Part shown: positions 45,551 through 54,268 of the stretch, one piece after another | How the letters are laid out: each line of letters opens with the position of its first letter | Numbering within the stretch: the stretch's first letter is position 1 | Source: Gracilibacillus lacisalsi DSM 19029 | Lineage (GTDB): Bacteria > Bacillota > Bacilli > Bacillales > Amphibacillaceae | Assembly: GCF_000377765.1 (NCBI RefSeq) | Contig: NZ_KB898672.1 | Coordinates: 1 to 64,000 of the forward strand | Reading direction: 5' to 3' | Length of the DNA: 64,000 nt | Notes under the pieces: model-generated | The model's input: only the letters and a program-made list of their open reading frames with translations | Database searches by the model: none | What the model was told of the DNA's origin: nothing | Position numbers and translations under genes: made by a program

Positions 45551-46486
45551 CTATTTTCCCCATTTTAATGCTACAGCGCCCCATGTTAAACCTCCACCGA
45601 AGCCAACTAAGACGACCAAATCGTTATCCTTTATTTTATCGTTTTTAACTCCTTCAGATAAAGCAATAGGTATCGAAGCAGCTGAAGTATTACCATATTT
45701 ATTAACGTTGACTGCCATTCGATCCTCTTCAATACCAAGCCGTTGTCTAGCAGCTTCCATAATACGAATATTTGCTTGATGTGGAATTAAATAATCAACA
45801 TCTTCTTTAGCATAACCCGCTTTTTCTACCACATGTACTGATGATTCTGGCATTTGTCGTACTGCAAACTTAAAAACTTCTCGACCATTCATAAAAATAT
45901 AGTCGTCATTTTGTTCTAAATGCTTGCCACCACTACCATCAGCTCCTAATTCAAAGGATAGTACACCTTTATCTTCACTTACAGGTCCCATTACTGCCGC
46001 ACCTGCACCATCTCCAAATAATACACATGTATTGCGGTCTGTCCAATCGGTGATTTTCGATAATTTATCTGCACCGATTATTAAAACATGTTGATAAGCA
46101 CCTGTTTCAATGAATTGTTTAGCCGTAATGACACCGTACATAAATCCTGCACAGGCAGCACTGATATCCATTGCTGCAGCCTTTGTTGCACCTAATCGTT
46201 CTTGCAGTTTACAGGATACTGTCGGAAAAGGTTGATCTGGTGTAACAGTTGCAACTAAAATCAAATCCAAATCTTCCCCTGTAATTTCCGCTTCCTCTAA
46301 AGCTTGTTCTGCTGCTTTAAATGCCATATCTGATGTATCTTCATTGTCATGAGCGATTCTTCTTTCTTCAATTCCAGTTCTTGTGCGAATCCACTCATCA
46401 CTTGTATCGACGATTTTTTCCATATCAGCGTTAGTTAATACTTTCTCTGGCGCATAATGACCAGTTCCAATTATTCCTGCTTTCAT
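45551..46486 (-). CDS. fabH: 3-oxoacyl-[acyl-carrier-protein] synthase III
   Basis: 311 residues. KAS III motifs: [16 protein letters not shown], catalytic Cys in [16 protein letters not shown], His in [12 protein letters not shown], Asn in [15 protein letters not shown], and [14 protein letters not shown]. It condenses acyl-CoA with malonyl-ACP; in Bacilli it selects branched-chain starters. The ATG at 46486 has AGGAAGGAT upstream; the frame start at 46519 is rejected. Directly upstream is a FapR-like operator. B. subtilis has two FabH paralogues; this one is in the fabHA position. Confidence 0.96.
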   Translation of the reverse strand: MKAGIIGTGHYAPEKVLTNADMEKIVDTSDEWIRTRTGIEERRIAHDNEDTSDMAFKAAEQALEEAEITGEDLDLILVATVTPDQPFPTVSCKLQERLGATKAAAMDISAACAGFMYGVITAKQFIETGAYQHVLIIGADKLSKITDWTDRNTCVLFGDGAGAAVMGPVSEDKGVLSFELGADGSGGKHLEQNDDYIFMNGREVFKFAVRQMPESSVHVVEKAGYAKEDVDYLIPHQANIRIMEAARQRLGIEEDRMAVNVNKYGNTSAASIPIALSEGVKNDKIKDNDLVVLVGFGGGLTWGAVALKWGK

Positions 46487-46523
46487 GTTTATCCTTCCTC
46501 TCAAAGGAATTGTTATCAATTAT

Positions 46524-46546
46524 TAAGACTTGGTACTAATTTTATA
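46524..46546 (-). promoter_or_regulatory. likely FapR operator with overlapping -10 box of fabH-fabF
   Basis: The minus strand reads ATTAGTACCAAGTCTTAATA, close to the FapR pattern TTAGTACC-N-TACTAATAA, starting just after a TATAAA -10 (46546-46541). A TTGAAA-like -35 lies near 46562-46567 (spacer about 15-16). FapR represses fatty acid synthesis genes and is released by malonyl-CoA. The right half-site is degenerate. Confidence 0.55.
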
Positions 46547-46681
46547 GCAAGATTTCATTTTTTTCAAGTTTATTTATTTAAAGTCTATCCACTCTCTGGC
46601 AAAATACTCGTTAATCTACGTTTAAAAGAACCCATACATTCTAGTCGATTCTCCCATATAATGCCTTTAGGAGGGATAGAT

Positions 46682-46867
46682 ATGGAAAAGCAAAATCGAT
46701 TTGATGAATTAATGTTCGGTAAAAAGCAAATGGAAGAGTCGGAAGAACCAGAAGAAAATGAGGAAAAAGACGAAAATGCTTTTGACTTATTTCAAACCGT
46801 ACAATTACTAAATGACACATACAAAAAATTATCGCCAATCAAAGATATGTTCAAAAACATAAAATGA
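46682..46867 (+). CDS. small acidic protein, unknown function
   Basis: 61 residues: MEKQNRFDELMFGKKQMEE, a highly acidic middle (EEPEENEEKDENAFDLF), then QTVQLLNDTYKKLSPIKDMFKNIK. No membrane helix. The ATG at 46682 follows TAGGAGGG, a strong ribosome binding site, and a terminator follows. It lies divergent from fabH in the place where B. subtilis has comZ/yjzB, but it is on the opposite strand and I cannot equate it with either. Confidence 0.65.
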   Translation: MEKQNRFDELMFGKKQMEESEEPEENEEKDENAFDLFQTVQLLNDTYKKLSPIKDMFKNIK

Positions 46868-46883
46868 GATGATACCGTGATAA

Positions 46884-46919
46884 AAAAATAGCTGTCACAT
46901 CGCCATGACAGCTATTTTT
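46884..46919. terminator. bidirectional terminator between the small acidic gene and med
   Basis: Perfect 14-bp stem (46884-46897 with 46906-46919), A- and T-flanked; it overlaps the end of med. Confidence 0.9.
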
Positions 46920-47883
46920 CCGTTTGATGAGGTAATAAGCCTGTTTCCTTATACTCGTCGATTAGTTCATTCAAATAATCGATGAAATCTTCTGACAAAT
47001 GTTCACTATATGGGCCCAGAGTGATAACTTCTTCTTCAAAACCGAAGTTATAAATTCCACCTTCTATTTCGCCTTCTTGTAATTGTTCAATGGCATAGAC
47101 GTATAATTTATCAATATGTTGAACCGTACTTGTTAATACAGATTGTCCACCAATAGGTTGCTGATCATTAACATAGCCAATCGAATATATACCTTGATTC
47201 ATAGCAGACTCCACGATGGATACACTATAAGCATCGCCAGCTGGGTAAATAACATCCATATTTTGATCAAGCATTTTCTGATAATGCTCCACTGCCAGAT
47301 CCTTTTCATCCCAATCATAGACATATTGAATATCGACATTCACCTGATCGTTTTGATAGAGAACGCCCTCGTAAAATCCTTCTACCTCCGGCTGCCATTC
47401 ATACGCAGCAATAATTCCTACATGATTTGTTTCTGTCATTTCGCCTGCAACCATTCCAGCAAAAAACCCCATTGCCAATGAGTTAAAATTTAAACTAATC
47501 AAATTATCTGCTGAATAGCCACCGTTTACATATATAAATTGAATATCAGGATATGACGCTTGTATACGGTTGAAAAATTCACCAAAGTTGCTACTATGGC
47601 CGATAATAACCTGTACTCCTTCATTGGCAAATTCTTCAACGGCAATATTTACTTGCTGTTGCGTCTGGACACCTTCACGGAAATAAATATCCATATTAAA
47701 TTCTTCTTGTATATCCAGTAAACCTCGATAACCTTTATTGCCCCAATTTTGATCATGGATCGTGTTTTCAATTAGCATTCCAACACGTTCTATTTTTTCA
47801 CCACTTGCATTGTTGTTACAGCCGGATAATATTGGAATAATTATAAGAAAAGTAAAAATGAGTAAGATCATATATTTTTTCAT
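46912..47883 (-). CDS. med: Med-like BMP family lipoprotein (positive regulator of comK)
   Basis: 323 residues. Lipoprotein signal with Cys at residue 22 (IIPILSGC). Body of the BMP/PBP1-like substrate-binding type: VGMLIENTIHDQNWGNKGYRGLLDIQEEFNM, QVIIGHSSNFGEFFNRI, MGFFAGMVAGEMTETNHVGII, VIYPAGDAYSVSIVESAM. In B. subtilis, med (yjaU) lies just upstream of comZ-yjzB-fabHA and raises comK expression. The position here is equivalent. Family members bind nucleosides; the ligand here is unknown. No comZ was found beside it. Confidence 0.85.
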   Translation of the reverse strand: MKKYMILLIFTFLIIIPILSGCNNNASGEKIERVGMLIENTIHDQNWGNKGYRGLLDIQEEFNMDIYFREGVQTQQQVNIAVEEFANEGVQVIIGHSSNFGEFFNRIQASYPDIQFIYVNGGYSADNLISLNFNSLAMGFFAGMVAGEMTETNHVGIIAAYEWQPEVEGFYEGVLYQNDQVNVDIQYVYDWDEKDLAVEHYQKMLDQNMDVIYPAGDAYSVSIVESAMNQGIYSIGYVNDQQPIGGQSVLTSTVQHIDKLYVYAIEQLQEGEIEGGIYNFGFEEEVITLGPYSEHLSEDFIDYLNELIDEYKETGLLPHQTEK

Positions 47884-48168
47884 ATCCGCACTCCTTAAAG
47901 AATGGCATAGACGAACAGACTATCCTTAGGACTATTTTATCGCTTAGTCGACATTCCGTAAACCAAGAAAACATTACAAATAGATTACAATTGTGTAGAA
48001 ACCCCCGTAACATCAGCATTCACAAAAAGATCACAAATTTCCTTTAGTACAAGATTTTTGTTTATTTTATTCCTAAAATTTGATAAACTATAGATGGCGA
48101 AAAACGTAAAGGTATACATAATTCATAATAAATAGTATAGGATTCATAATAGATAGAGAGGTGAGACA

Positions 48169-48342
48169 ATGAAATATTTCGCAACTATTTTTTGGGCAGT
48201 TATTATTTTAACCGTTGTATCATATGTATTAACAAGTATGGGTGGTCAAGAGTTTAATCTTGCTTCTGCTGTTTCCATTGCAGCAATTTTTAGTATCGTT
48301 GCAATCATTCTCGGCGATGGCATCTTGAAAGAAGAAGAATAA
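48169..48342 (+). CDS. yjzD: YjzD-like DUF2929 small membrane protein
   Basis: 57 residues: MKYFATIFWAVIILTVVSYVL as first membrane helix, a short loop TSMGGQEFNLASA, a second helix VSIAAIFSIVAIILGDGIL and the tail KEEE. This fits the DUF2929 family, represented by B. subtilis YjzD, located next to med there. The ATG at 48169 follows GAGAGGTGAG and a terminator follows, so the gene is real. Function unknown. Confidence 0.8.
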   Translation: MKYFATIFWAVIILTVVSYVLTSMGGQEFNLASAVSIAAIFSIVAIILGDGILKEEE

Positions 48343-48371
48343 CTTAAAAGATAGATCACTTTCGACTAACC

Positions 48372-48410
48372 GATAACCCTTGTCAACAAACAGTGACAAG
48401 GGTTATCTTT
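48372..48410 (+). terminator. terminator after yjzD-like gene
   Basis: Perfect 14-bp stem GATAACCCTTGTCA/TGACAAGGGTTATC (48372-48385, 48394-48407), followed by TTTAT. Confidence 0.85.
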
Positions 48411-48440
48411 ATGGAATACAGATTTTAGGGGGATACATAA

Positions 48441-49256
48441 ATGGAAGAACTACTGTTATTGATCAAATACTTATTTTTAGGGTTAGTACAAGGTTTCACG
48501 GAACCAATTCCTATTTCTTCAAGTGGTCACTTAGTATTATTACAGGACATATTTGGTGTAGGTGTGAGTGGCTTATCATTTGAAGTGTTAGTCAATTTTG
48601 GTTCCTTAATTGCGGTACTGATGATTTACTGGAAAGATATTATCCATCTAGCTAAAAACGGGATTAACTATCTTACGACAAAAGATAAAGCCTATCATGA
48701 TGATTTTATGTTTATCATTTATCTGGTTGTTGCCACGATTCCAGCAGCAGTACTTGGCTTACTATTAGATGATTATATTGAAGCAACCTTTGCTGATCGA
48801 GCAAAAATGGTTGGAATTACTCTAGTTATTACAGGTATCGCGCTTTGGATTATTCGAAACTTACGTGGAAACAAAAATGATGGTGCTTTAACGATGAAAG
48901 ATGCGATTATCGTTGGTTTTGCTCAATCTGTTGCTTTATTACCAGGAATTAGCCGTTCAGGAGCAACGATTGTAGCTGCGATGTTATTAGGAATGAAACA
49001 AGAAACAGCATTACGTTTTTCATTCCTAATGTTTATACCTGTCAGTGTTGGTACGATGATGCTGTCTGTTGATGATGTAGTAAATGACCCTAACTTTAAT
49101 ACACTTTGGATTCCATATCTCATCGCCTTTATCGCAGCTATTATTGCAACTTATTATTCCTTGCGCTGGTTTATGAATATTATGCGGAAAGGTAATTTAA
49201 AATATTTCGCATTCTATTGCTTTATCGTAGGTATTATCGCCTTTATCCTTCTTTAA
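48441..49256 (+). CDS. uppP: undecaprenyl-diphosphatase UppP (BacA family)
   Basis: 271 residues with about eight membrane helices. Active-site segments: [21 protein letters not shown] (usual form EGLTEFLPxSSTGH) and [19 protein letters not shown] with the key PGxSRSG motif. It dephosphorylates undecaprenyl diphosphate to recycle the lipid carrier for wall synthesis. The first motif has [11 protein letters not shown] rather than TEFLPISSTGH, a variant seen in some Bacilli. The ATG at 48441 follows TTAGGGGGAT. Single gene. Confidence 0.93.
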   Translation: MEELLLLIKYLFLGLVQGFTEPIPISSSGHLVLLQDIFGVGVSGLSFEVLVNFGSLIAVLMIYWKDIIHLAKNGINYLTTKDKAYHDDFMFIIYLVVATIPAAVLGLLLDDYIEATFADRAKMVGITLVITGIALWIIRNLRGNKNDGALTMKDAIIVGFAQSVALLPGISRSGATIVAAMLLGMKQETALRFSFLMFIPVSVGTMMLSVDDVVNDPNFNTLWIPYLIAFIAAIIATYYSLRWFMNIMRKGNLKYFAFYCFIVGIIAFILL

Positions 49257-49309
49257 AGCGAGGCTTTGGCCTTAGTACTATGATTTAGGTGTGAGAAGGA
49301 GGAAACATT

Positions 49310-50005
49310 GTGAAGAAGCAATCCATTGAAGAAATTTTACATTCGATTCCAATTTTCAAGGAATTAACGGTTTATGAAATCGACTCATTAAAAACAATTG
49401 CCCATACGAAACGATATCAAAAGTACACACATGTTTTTATGCAAGATGACCACCTTTCAAATGTCTACTTTATATTAGAAGGTAAAATTAAGATATATAA
49501 AACAGATTTCCATGGTCGGGAGCAAATCGTAAATATTTTGCATAGTGGCGATATGTTTCCTCACCAAGGATTCTTCCGTCACGATAATTATCCAGCACAT
49601 GCGGAAGTAATCGAGCCCAGTACCCTTGTTTATATACCGAAACAACAATTTGAAGATTTTTTAATGCAATTTCCACAAATAAGTGTTAAATTGTTTCGAG
49701 TGCTTGGTGATATGATCGTTGATTTACAGCAGCGTCTGGAAGAACAAATCCTGCATAATACGCAGGAACAAGTCATGATGTTGATTTTGCGCTTGGTAAA
49801 GAAACATGGTAAAGAAAATAGACATGGTGATGTGATGTTAGCTAAACAATTCTCGAACAAAGAGCTAGCGAATATGATCGGGACGACCCGAGAAACAATC
49901 AGCAGAACACTCAGTCAATTAAAAAAAGAAAGCTTAATCGAGCTTTCAGCAAATAATATGTGGAAAATTGATGTAGAGAAAATAGAGGACAAGTTGTTTG
50001 AATAG
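49310..50005 (+). CDS. Crp/Fnr family transcriptional regulator
   Basis: 231 residues. The cyclic-nucleotide-binding-like beta barrel spans roughly residues 15-130 (YTHVFMQDDHLSNVYFILEGKIKIYKTDFHGREQIVNILHSGDMF), followed by the dimer helix (LFRVLGDMIVDLQQRLEEQILH) and a winged helix with the recognition segment FSNKELANMIGTTRETISRTLSQLKKESLI. No cysteine cluster for Fe-S is present, so it is not an oxygen-sensing Fnr. The ligand and targets are unknown. GTG 49310 follows AAGGAGG. It is 53 bp after uppP and could be co-transcribed with it. Confidence 0.92.
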   Translation: MKKQSIEEILHSIPIFKELTVYEIDSLKTIAHTKRYQKYTHVFMQDDHLSNVYFILEGKIKIYKTDFHGREQIVNILHSGDMFPHQGFFRHDNYPAHAEVIEPSTLVYIPKQQFEDFLMQFPQISVKLFRVLGDMIVDLQQRLEEQILHNTQEQVMMLILRLVKKHGKENRHGDVMLAKQFSNKELANMIGTTRETISRTLSQLKKESLIELSANNMWKIDVEKIEDKLFE

Positions 50006-50010
50006 ATTGA

Positions 50011-50190
50011 GCGGACATTTAGTTCGTTATTTGACGGAATAACACCTGTTTTTCGGTGTTGGCGGACATTTGATCCCTTATTCGGTTACTTTTGATGAAA
50101 AATAGCTTTATTTTCGACGAATAACGGAATAGATGTCCGCTACTATCCTAAAAATGCCATTTTTCTCACAAATAACGGAACAAATGCCCG
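50011..50190. repeat. two direct plus two inverted copies of a ~22-nt word (U2)
   Basis: GCGGACATTTAGTTCGTTAT at 50011 and a close variant at 50062 (51 nt apart); the inverted forms end at 50140 and 50190 (ATAACGGAATAGATGTCCGC and a variant, 50 nt apart). The whole stretch can fold on itself. It lies between the convergent crp-like and yitW genes. Confidence 0.85.
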
Positions 50191-50217
50191 TACTCATCTA
50201 CTGGAGCACCAACACAA

Positions 50218-50244
50218 AAAAGCGCCTGTTAAAAGGGCGCTTTT
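50218..50244 (-). terminator. terminator of yitW
   Basis: 9-bp stem AAAAGCGCC/GGCGCTTTT (50218-50226, 50236-50244) next to the yitW stop. Confidence 0.85.
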
Positions 50245-50248
50245 CTTA

Positions 50249-50560
50249 TTAATCCGGAATACCGAGTGCGATTTTTGCGTATCTCGACATACGGTCTTTT
50301 GACCATGGTGGATTCCAGACGATATTCACTTCTGTATCTTTTACTTCAGGAATATCTTCCATGACACGCTTCACATCTTGTTCAATGTGACCTGCAAGAG
50401 GACATCCCATTGCTGTTAGTGTCATTGTTACAGTAGCAATACCTTCATCATCAAGGTCTACACCATACACAAGACCTAAATTAACGATATCTATACCAAG
50501 CTCTGGGTCAATCACATTTTCCAGTGCTCCCATTAAATTCTCTTCTAGTGCTTGATCCAT
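50249..50560 (-). CDS. yitW: metal-sulfur cluster biosynthetic protein YitW (DUF59/MIP18 family)
   Basis: 103 residues. DUF59 motifs: ALENVIDPELGIDIVNLGLVYGVDLDDEG, VTMTLTAMGCPLAGHIEQDV with the conserved Cys in MGCPL, and VNIVWNPPWSKDRMS. It is a SufT-like assembly factor for Fe-S proteins. ATG 50560 has AGGAGGGATTGAG upstream. It lies downstream of the yitV-like gene, as in B. subtilis yitV-yitW. Confidence 0.92.
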   Translation of the reverse strand: MDQALEENLMGALENVIDPELGIDIVNLGLVYGVDLDDEGIATVTMTLTAMGCPLAGHIEQDVKRVMEDIPEVKDTEVNIVWNPPWSKDRMSRYAKIALGIPD

Positions 50561-50628
50561 CTCAATCCCTCCTTCAAACTCTTATCATTTATTATAAAAC
50601 AAATCGGACACTTTTTAAATGATTTAAA

Positions 50629-51393
50629 TCATAGTTGATATTCTAACCACTTTACAAATTCTAAAATCGCAAAACGGCTAACTTTATGTCCGCGTCCTAT
50701 TTCTTTTAAGAAAGTGATATTTTCAGGGTTTTTGTAATGCTCTATCGCTTCTTCATAAAAGCTATAGGCATGATCAAATGGTACCACCGCATCCTCTTCC
50801 CCATGCCAGAAGAATAATGGTCTACCAAATAGCTTCTCCATTTGTAACGATAAATCAATGTCTTTTAATTCCTTTATTAATAAGTGAAGTTGATCATCAG
50901 AGATAGGCAGTTCTTTATGCTGAGCTTTCATAAAGCCAATTAATTGTTCGGCATATGCAGTAATTTTCGGGGATCCCATCATCACTCCAGCAGTCTTAAC
51001 CCATGAAAATTGTGTTAAGGCAGCAGCAGTCGTGATTCCTCCCATACTTGTACCTGCTAACCCAAAGCGATTGCCCTCTAGTAATTGCTTTGCGACTAAC
51101 TCTTGGTAAATAGTTTCAATATCATCCAAATTTTGCTTAACAATATCGAAGAAGCGAAACTCTCTTTCCATATGTGAAAGATCGGTTTCTCTCTCACCGT
51201 GTAACATCGAATCAGGCAATAATACTCGATAGCCTTTTTCTGCTAATAAGTATGCTATTGGTAAGTTATGTTCTTTCGCACTTGTAAAGCCATGTATGTA
51301 TGTTAAAGTTGGTAATGCTTGCTCTTTCTTTTCTTGGTCAACGACATGTAATAACGGTATGTCGTTCCAATATTCTTTATTTATCGCTATCAT
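50629..51393 (-). CDS. yitV: alpha/beta hydrolase YitV-like
   Basis: 254 residues. Oxyanion region PTLTYIHGFTSAKEHNLPIAYLLAEKGYRVLLPDSMLHGER; nucleophile in FGLAGTSMGGITTAAAL; Asp in FFWHGEEDAVVPFDHA; His in EIGRGHKVS. A complete Ser-Asp-His triad for an esterase-type hydrolase. The natural substrate is unknown. ATG 51393 follows AGAAAGGG. It is 68 bp upstream of yitW and divergent from the HAD gene yitU. Confidence 0.88.
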   Translation of the reverse strand: MIAINKEYWNDIPLLHVVDQEKKEQALPTLTYIHGFTSAKEHNLPIAYLLAEKGYRVLLPDSMLHGERETDLSHMEREFRFFDIVKQNLDDIETIYQELVAKQLLEGNRFGLAGTSMGGITTAAALTQFSWVKTAGVMMGSPKITAYAEQLIGFMKAQHKELPISDDQLHLLIKELKDIDLSLQMEKLFGRPLFFWHGEEDAVVPFDHAYSFYEEAIEHYKNPENITFLKEIGRGHKVSRFAILEFVKWLEYQL

Positions 51394-51538
51394 CGGTACA
51401 ACCCTTTCTCGTATCTTTTCTTACTTTTCATGATATAACTTCTTAATCAAACATGCAAAATATAGAAATAAAAATATACAAAACTTTACACCTGAAAGAA
51501 AGATCTTTAAACTATAATTACAATAGTGAGGTGAAGAT

Positions 51539-52393
51539 ATGCAAACAAATAGACACTTAGTTGCATTAGATCTAGACGGAACATTGTTAACTGATCGAAA
51601 GGAAATCAGTCCTTATACTAAATCAGTTGTACAGCAAATCATCCAAGAAGGACATATCGTGGTGATCGCCACAGGACGACCGCATCGTGCAAGTATTGCG
51701 TATTACCAAGAGCTTGGTTTACAGACTCCGATGGTTAACTTCAACGGTGCACTTATTCATCATCCAACCGATCAAAAATGGGACGCATTACACACACCAC
51801 TCCCAAATCGAACTGCCAAAAAAATTATTCAAACATGTTACGATTTTGAAGTCCATAATATTTTTGCTGAAATCCGGGATAATATGTACTTAGATCAGTT
51901 TGACCAACAAATTATCGATGTTTTTTCGGAGCCTAATCAACAGGATTTGATTACAATTGGAAGCTTAAAAAATCACTTACAAGAGGATCCTACCTCTTTA
52001 TTAATCCATCCGAAGGACGACCATATTGAGGAATTACGTCAATACTTAGATGATAAACATGCTTCCATTATTGAACATAGAAAATGGGGTGTGCCTTGGA
52101 ATGTAATTGAAGTGGTACGAAAAGGGATTAACAAAGCTGTTGGTTTGAAAAAAATTGCACATTATTTTCACATCCCTGTAGCTAATATCATTGCATTTGG
52201 TGACGAAGATAATGACCTCGAAATGATCGAATATGCAGGTGTTGGTGTTGCAATGGGCAATGCTATTGATGAATTAAAACAAATTGCTAATTATCAAACC
52301 AAAACTAATGAAGAAGACGGAATAGGAAATTTCCTTGTTGATTATTTAAAATTGGAAGCTAACGTTAAGGTTGGCAAAGATCTATCTGAATAG
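51539..52393 (+). CDS. yitU: HAD family phosphatase, Cof-type (YitU)
   Basis: 284 residues. HAD motifs: LVALDLDGTLLTDRKEIS (nucleophile Asp), VIATGRPHRA (motif II), KAVGLKKIAHYFHIP (Lys) and IAFGDEDNDLEMIEYAGVGVAMGNA (motif IV Asp pair). A C2-type cap lies between. Such enzymes dephosphorylate sugar phosphates or flavin nucleotides; B. subtilis YitU is reported as an FMN-precursor phosphatase. ATG 51539 follows GTGAGGTGAAG. A terminator hairpin (about 52416-52446) follows. Confidence 0.92.
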   Translation: MQTNRHLVALDLDGTLLTDRKEISPYTKSVVQQIIQEGHIVVIATGRPHRASIAYYQELGLQTPMVNFNGALIHHPTDQKWDALHTPLPNRTAKKIIQTCYDFEVHNIFAEIRDNMYLDQFDQQIIDVFSEPNQQDLITIGSLKNHLQEDPTSLLIHPKDDHIEELRQYLDDKHASIIEHRKWGVPWNVIEVVRKGINKAVGLKKIAHYFHIPVANIIAFGDEDNDLEMIEYAGVGVAMGNAIDELKQIANYQTKTNEEDGIGNFLVDYLKLEANVKVGKDLSE

Positions 52394-52415
52394 AAATCTG
52401 TGATTAATCCATAAT

Positions 52416-52450
52416 AAGCATGAACATCAAATTGGTGTTCATGCTTTTTC
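52416..52450 (+). terminator. terminator after yitU
   Basis: Stem built from AAGCATGAACA and TGTTCATGCTT with an internal loop, followed by TTTCC. Confidence 0.8.
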
Positions 52451-52579
52451 CTTAAGCTCTGTTTCAGTGGTGGTATATCAAAGGACAAAGCTTCCAGTAG
52501 TTCTCTACCACCATTAAAAAGGATCATAACGGTAATCCAATTGATAAGCCTAGTGATTCAATAGACAGGAGGATTTATT

Positions 52580-52777
52580 ATGCAAAACCAATTGTTTCAG
52601 CAAGCAAGAGATGCCGTCAATCGCTTAATGAATCGCGCGAACGGAAACTTCAATGAGCAGGATAAGCAAGCCGCTCAAAATGCGATTCAGTCTGCTTATA
52701 CAAATGCAACAGCAGAAGAACAGCAAGAACTTCGCGAATTAGAGAATCAATTAAAGCAACAGAATGAATTAAAATAA
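52580..52777 (+). CDS. DUF3813 small protein
   Basis: 65 residues, very rich in Q, N and A: QLFQQARDAVNRLMNRANGNFNEQDKQAAQNAIQSAY, then EEQQELRELENQLKQQNELK. Predicted all-helical and soluble. It fits the DUF3813 family, which is often found beside yitU. Function unknown. ATG 52580 follows GACAGGAGG. It has its own terminator. Confidence 0.78.
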   Translation: MQNQLFQQARDAVNRLMNRANGNFNEQDKQAAQNAIQSAYTNATAEEQQELRELENQLKQQNELK

Positions 52778-52790
52778 GCTCCTCTGGTTA

Positions 52791-52824
52791 AAGAAGGTAT
52801 ACGAATCCGTATACCTTCTTTTCT
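52791..52824 (+). terminator. terminator after the DUF3813 gene
   Basis: Perfect 12-bp stem AAGAAGGTATAC/GTATACCTTCTT (52791-52802, 52809-52820), followed by TTCTT. Confidence 0.85.
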
Positions 52825-52910
52825 TCATTCCAGCATCTGTTGAATTCCTTTCATAATCAACTACATTTTGATATGATTGTGATAAAGTACGTTTTATAGG
52901 AGGAAAGACG

Positions 52911-53174
52911 ATGAGTATTCATGTAGAAGCAACACCAAATCCAAACGCAATGAAATTTACTAGTGACAAAATGATTTTTGAAGGAAACAATAGTATTTCT
53001 GTTATGCCTGGTCAAACAAGTGAATATGATATTTTAAATGAACTAATGAAACTAGAAGGTGTCGATAACGTATTTGGCTTCCAACACTTTATCACCGTTA
53101 ATAAAAAAATGGATGTCGAATGGGACGAGCTGATTGGTAATGTAGAAGAAGTTATTACAAAATATGGTTATTAA
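52911..53174 (+). CDS. NifU N-terminal-domain-like (Nfu_N) scaffold protein
   Basis: 87 residues. It contains the Nfu_N signature EATPNPNAMKFTSD and the VDNVFGFQHFITVNKK segment. It lacks the Cys-x-x-Cys domain found in full Nfu proteins, so it cannot hold an Fe-S cluster in the usual way. Members of this short type are common in Bacillales; a role in Fe-S assembly together with YitW (50.2 kb) is plausible but unproven. ATG 52911 follows ATAGGAGG. Confidence 0.85.
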   Translation: MSIHVEATPNPNAMKFTSDKMIFEGNNSISVMPGQTSEYDILNELMKLEGVDNVFGFQHFITVNKKMDVEWDELIGNVEEVITKYGY

Positions 53175-53257
53175 TCAATGAAAGTTTGTTATTAGGTAAA
53201 TTATACTCTTTAATTATATTTTCCATGTTTCGCCATAAGAACTGCAGTGATAATACA

Positions 53258-53301
53258 AAAAACGCTTGGTCAGCATTTTATCCTAACCAAGCGTTTTTTA
53301 T
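53258..53301. terminator. bidirectional terminator
   Basis: Perfect 13-bp stem AAAAACGCTTGGT/ACCAAGCGTTTTT (53258-53270, 53286-53298) between the Nfu_N gene (+) and the lipoprotein gene (-). Confidence 0.9.
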
Positions 53302-53357
53302 TCCAGTGCTATTGTGTGATCTTAAGTTTTCTCTATTTTAACCGGCCTAATTGGATT

Positions 53358-54218
53358 CTATGGCATTACTTCTAATTGTACTGGTCTTTGTTCGGAACGA
53401 TCCTCTGTGTACAGTAACATAACTACTGCTCCGTTTTGAGGTAACATATCCTCGTCAATCGAAATTTTGATCTCAAATTCCTGCCATCCATCGCTTTCAA
53501 CAGGGATTTCTGTTTGTTCCACTAGATAATTATGGCCATCCTCAACCTCATAATAGGTTACACCAACGCTGGTATCCACCTCTCCTGTTACGGTATATTC
53601 GCCATTTTCCCCTTCAACGTCAACTGAACGAAAAGGGCCATCTTCATCAGCTGCTGTGTCCTCTATTGTAATCGTAATTGTTTGTTGTAACGGCTCACCT
53701 TCTACCTGCTGCCCATTTATTTCAGCTGGTAAGAGCGTCATTTCTACTTCATACTCACCAGGCTCCAAATGTTCAATCATATCCCAGGACTCTCCCCAAT
53801 TTTTGAATTCACCAGGTGCTAATGATTCTTCAACCAAAGCTTCGGTGAACATTTTCCCTTCTGAATATTGATAAAATAATTCATCTTCTTGAAACAACTT
53901 AATCTCAAATTGTTGACCAGAAGTAAACATCAAGTCAACGGTCTCCTCATTTTTGTTGATTAATTGAAATTTAAAATCAATCGTTGTACCTTGTTGTTCT
54001 GCAGCAACTTTCAAATCTAAATTTTCCATAATAGCTGAAAGAGCCTCCGTTTCGGATTGAGTGTCTTCTTCGTTAGCTTTCTCTGTTTCGGGTGATTTTT
54101 CAGTAGAATTATCTACCGGTACCGAATCATCTGTTTCTGTTTCTTCCACATCCGAAGAACCACAAGCCATTAACAACAACATCAAAATAATAGATATGAG
54201 TGAGAAATATTTCTTCAT
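53358..54218 (-). CDS. lipoprotein with BsuPI (proteinase inhibitor) domain and Gmad2-like domain
   Basis: 286 residues. Lipobox LLLMAC with Cys 19, then an acidic Thr/Ser/Glu-rich linker. Residues ~75-185 fit the BsuPI domain (FKFQLINKNEETVDLMFTSGQQFEIKLFQ, ALVEESLAPGEFKNWGESWDM). The last ~90 residues resemble the Gmad2 immunoglobulin-like domain of germination and sporulation proteins (FRSVDVEGENGEYTVTGEVDTSVG, WQEFEIKISI). B. subtilis has the intracellular inhibitor gene ipi in the corresponding place; here the domain is exported and fused. ATG 54218. Function is inferred only. Confidence 0.75.
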   Translation of the reverse strand: MKKYFSLISIILMLLLMACGSSDVEETETDDSVPVDNSTEKSPETEKANEEDTQSETEALSAIMENLDLKVAAEQQGTTIDFKFQLINKNEETVDLMFTSGQQFEIKLFQEDELFYQYSEGKMFTEALVEESLAPGEFKNWGESWDMIEHLEPGEYEVEMTLLPAEINGQQVEGEPLQQTITITIEDTAADEDGPFRSVDVEGENGEYTVTGEVDTSVGVTYYEVEDGHNYLVEQTEIPVESDGWQEFEIKISIDEDMLPQNGAVVMLLYTEDRSEQRPVQLEVMP

Positions 54219-54268
54219 ATTTCTGCGACCCCCTTTAAAAGATTAGACGTTAGATACGAGAAAAGGTT

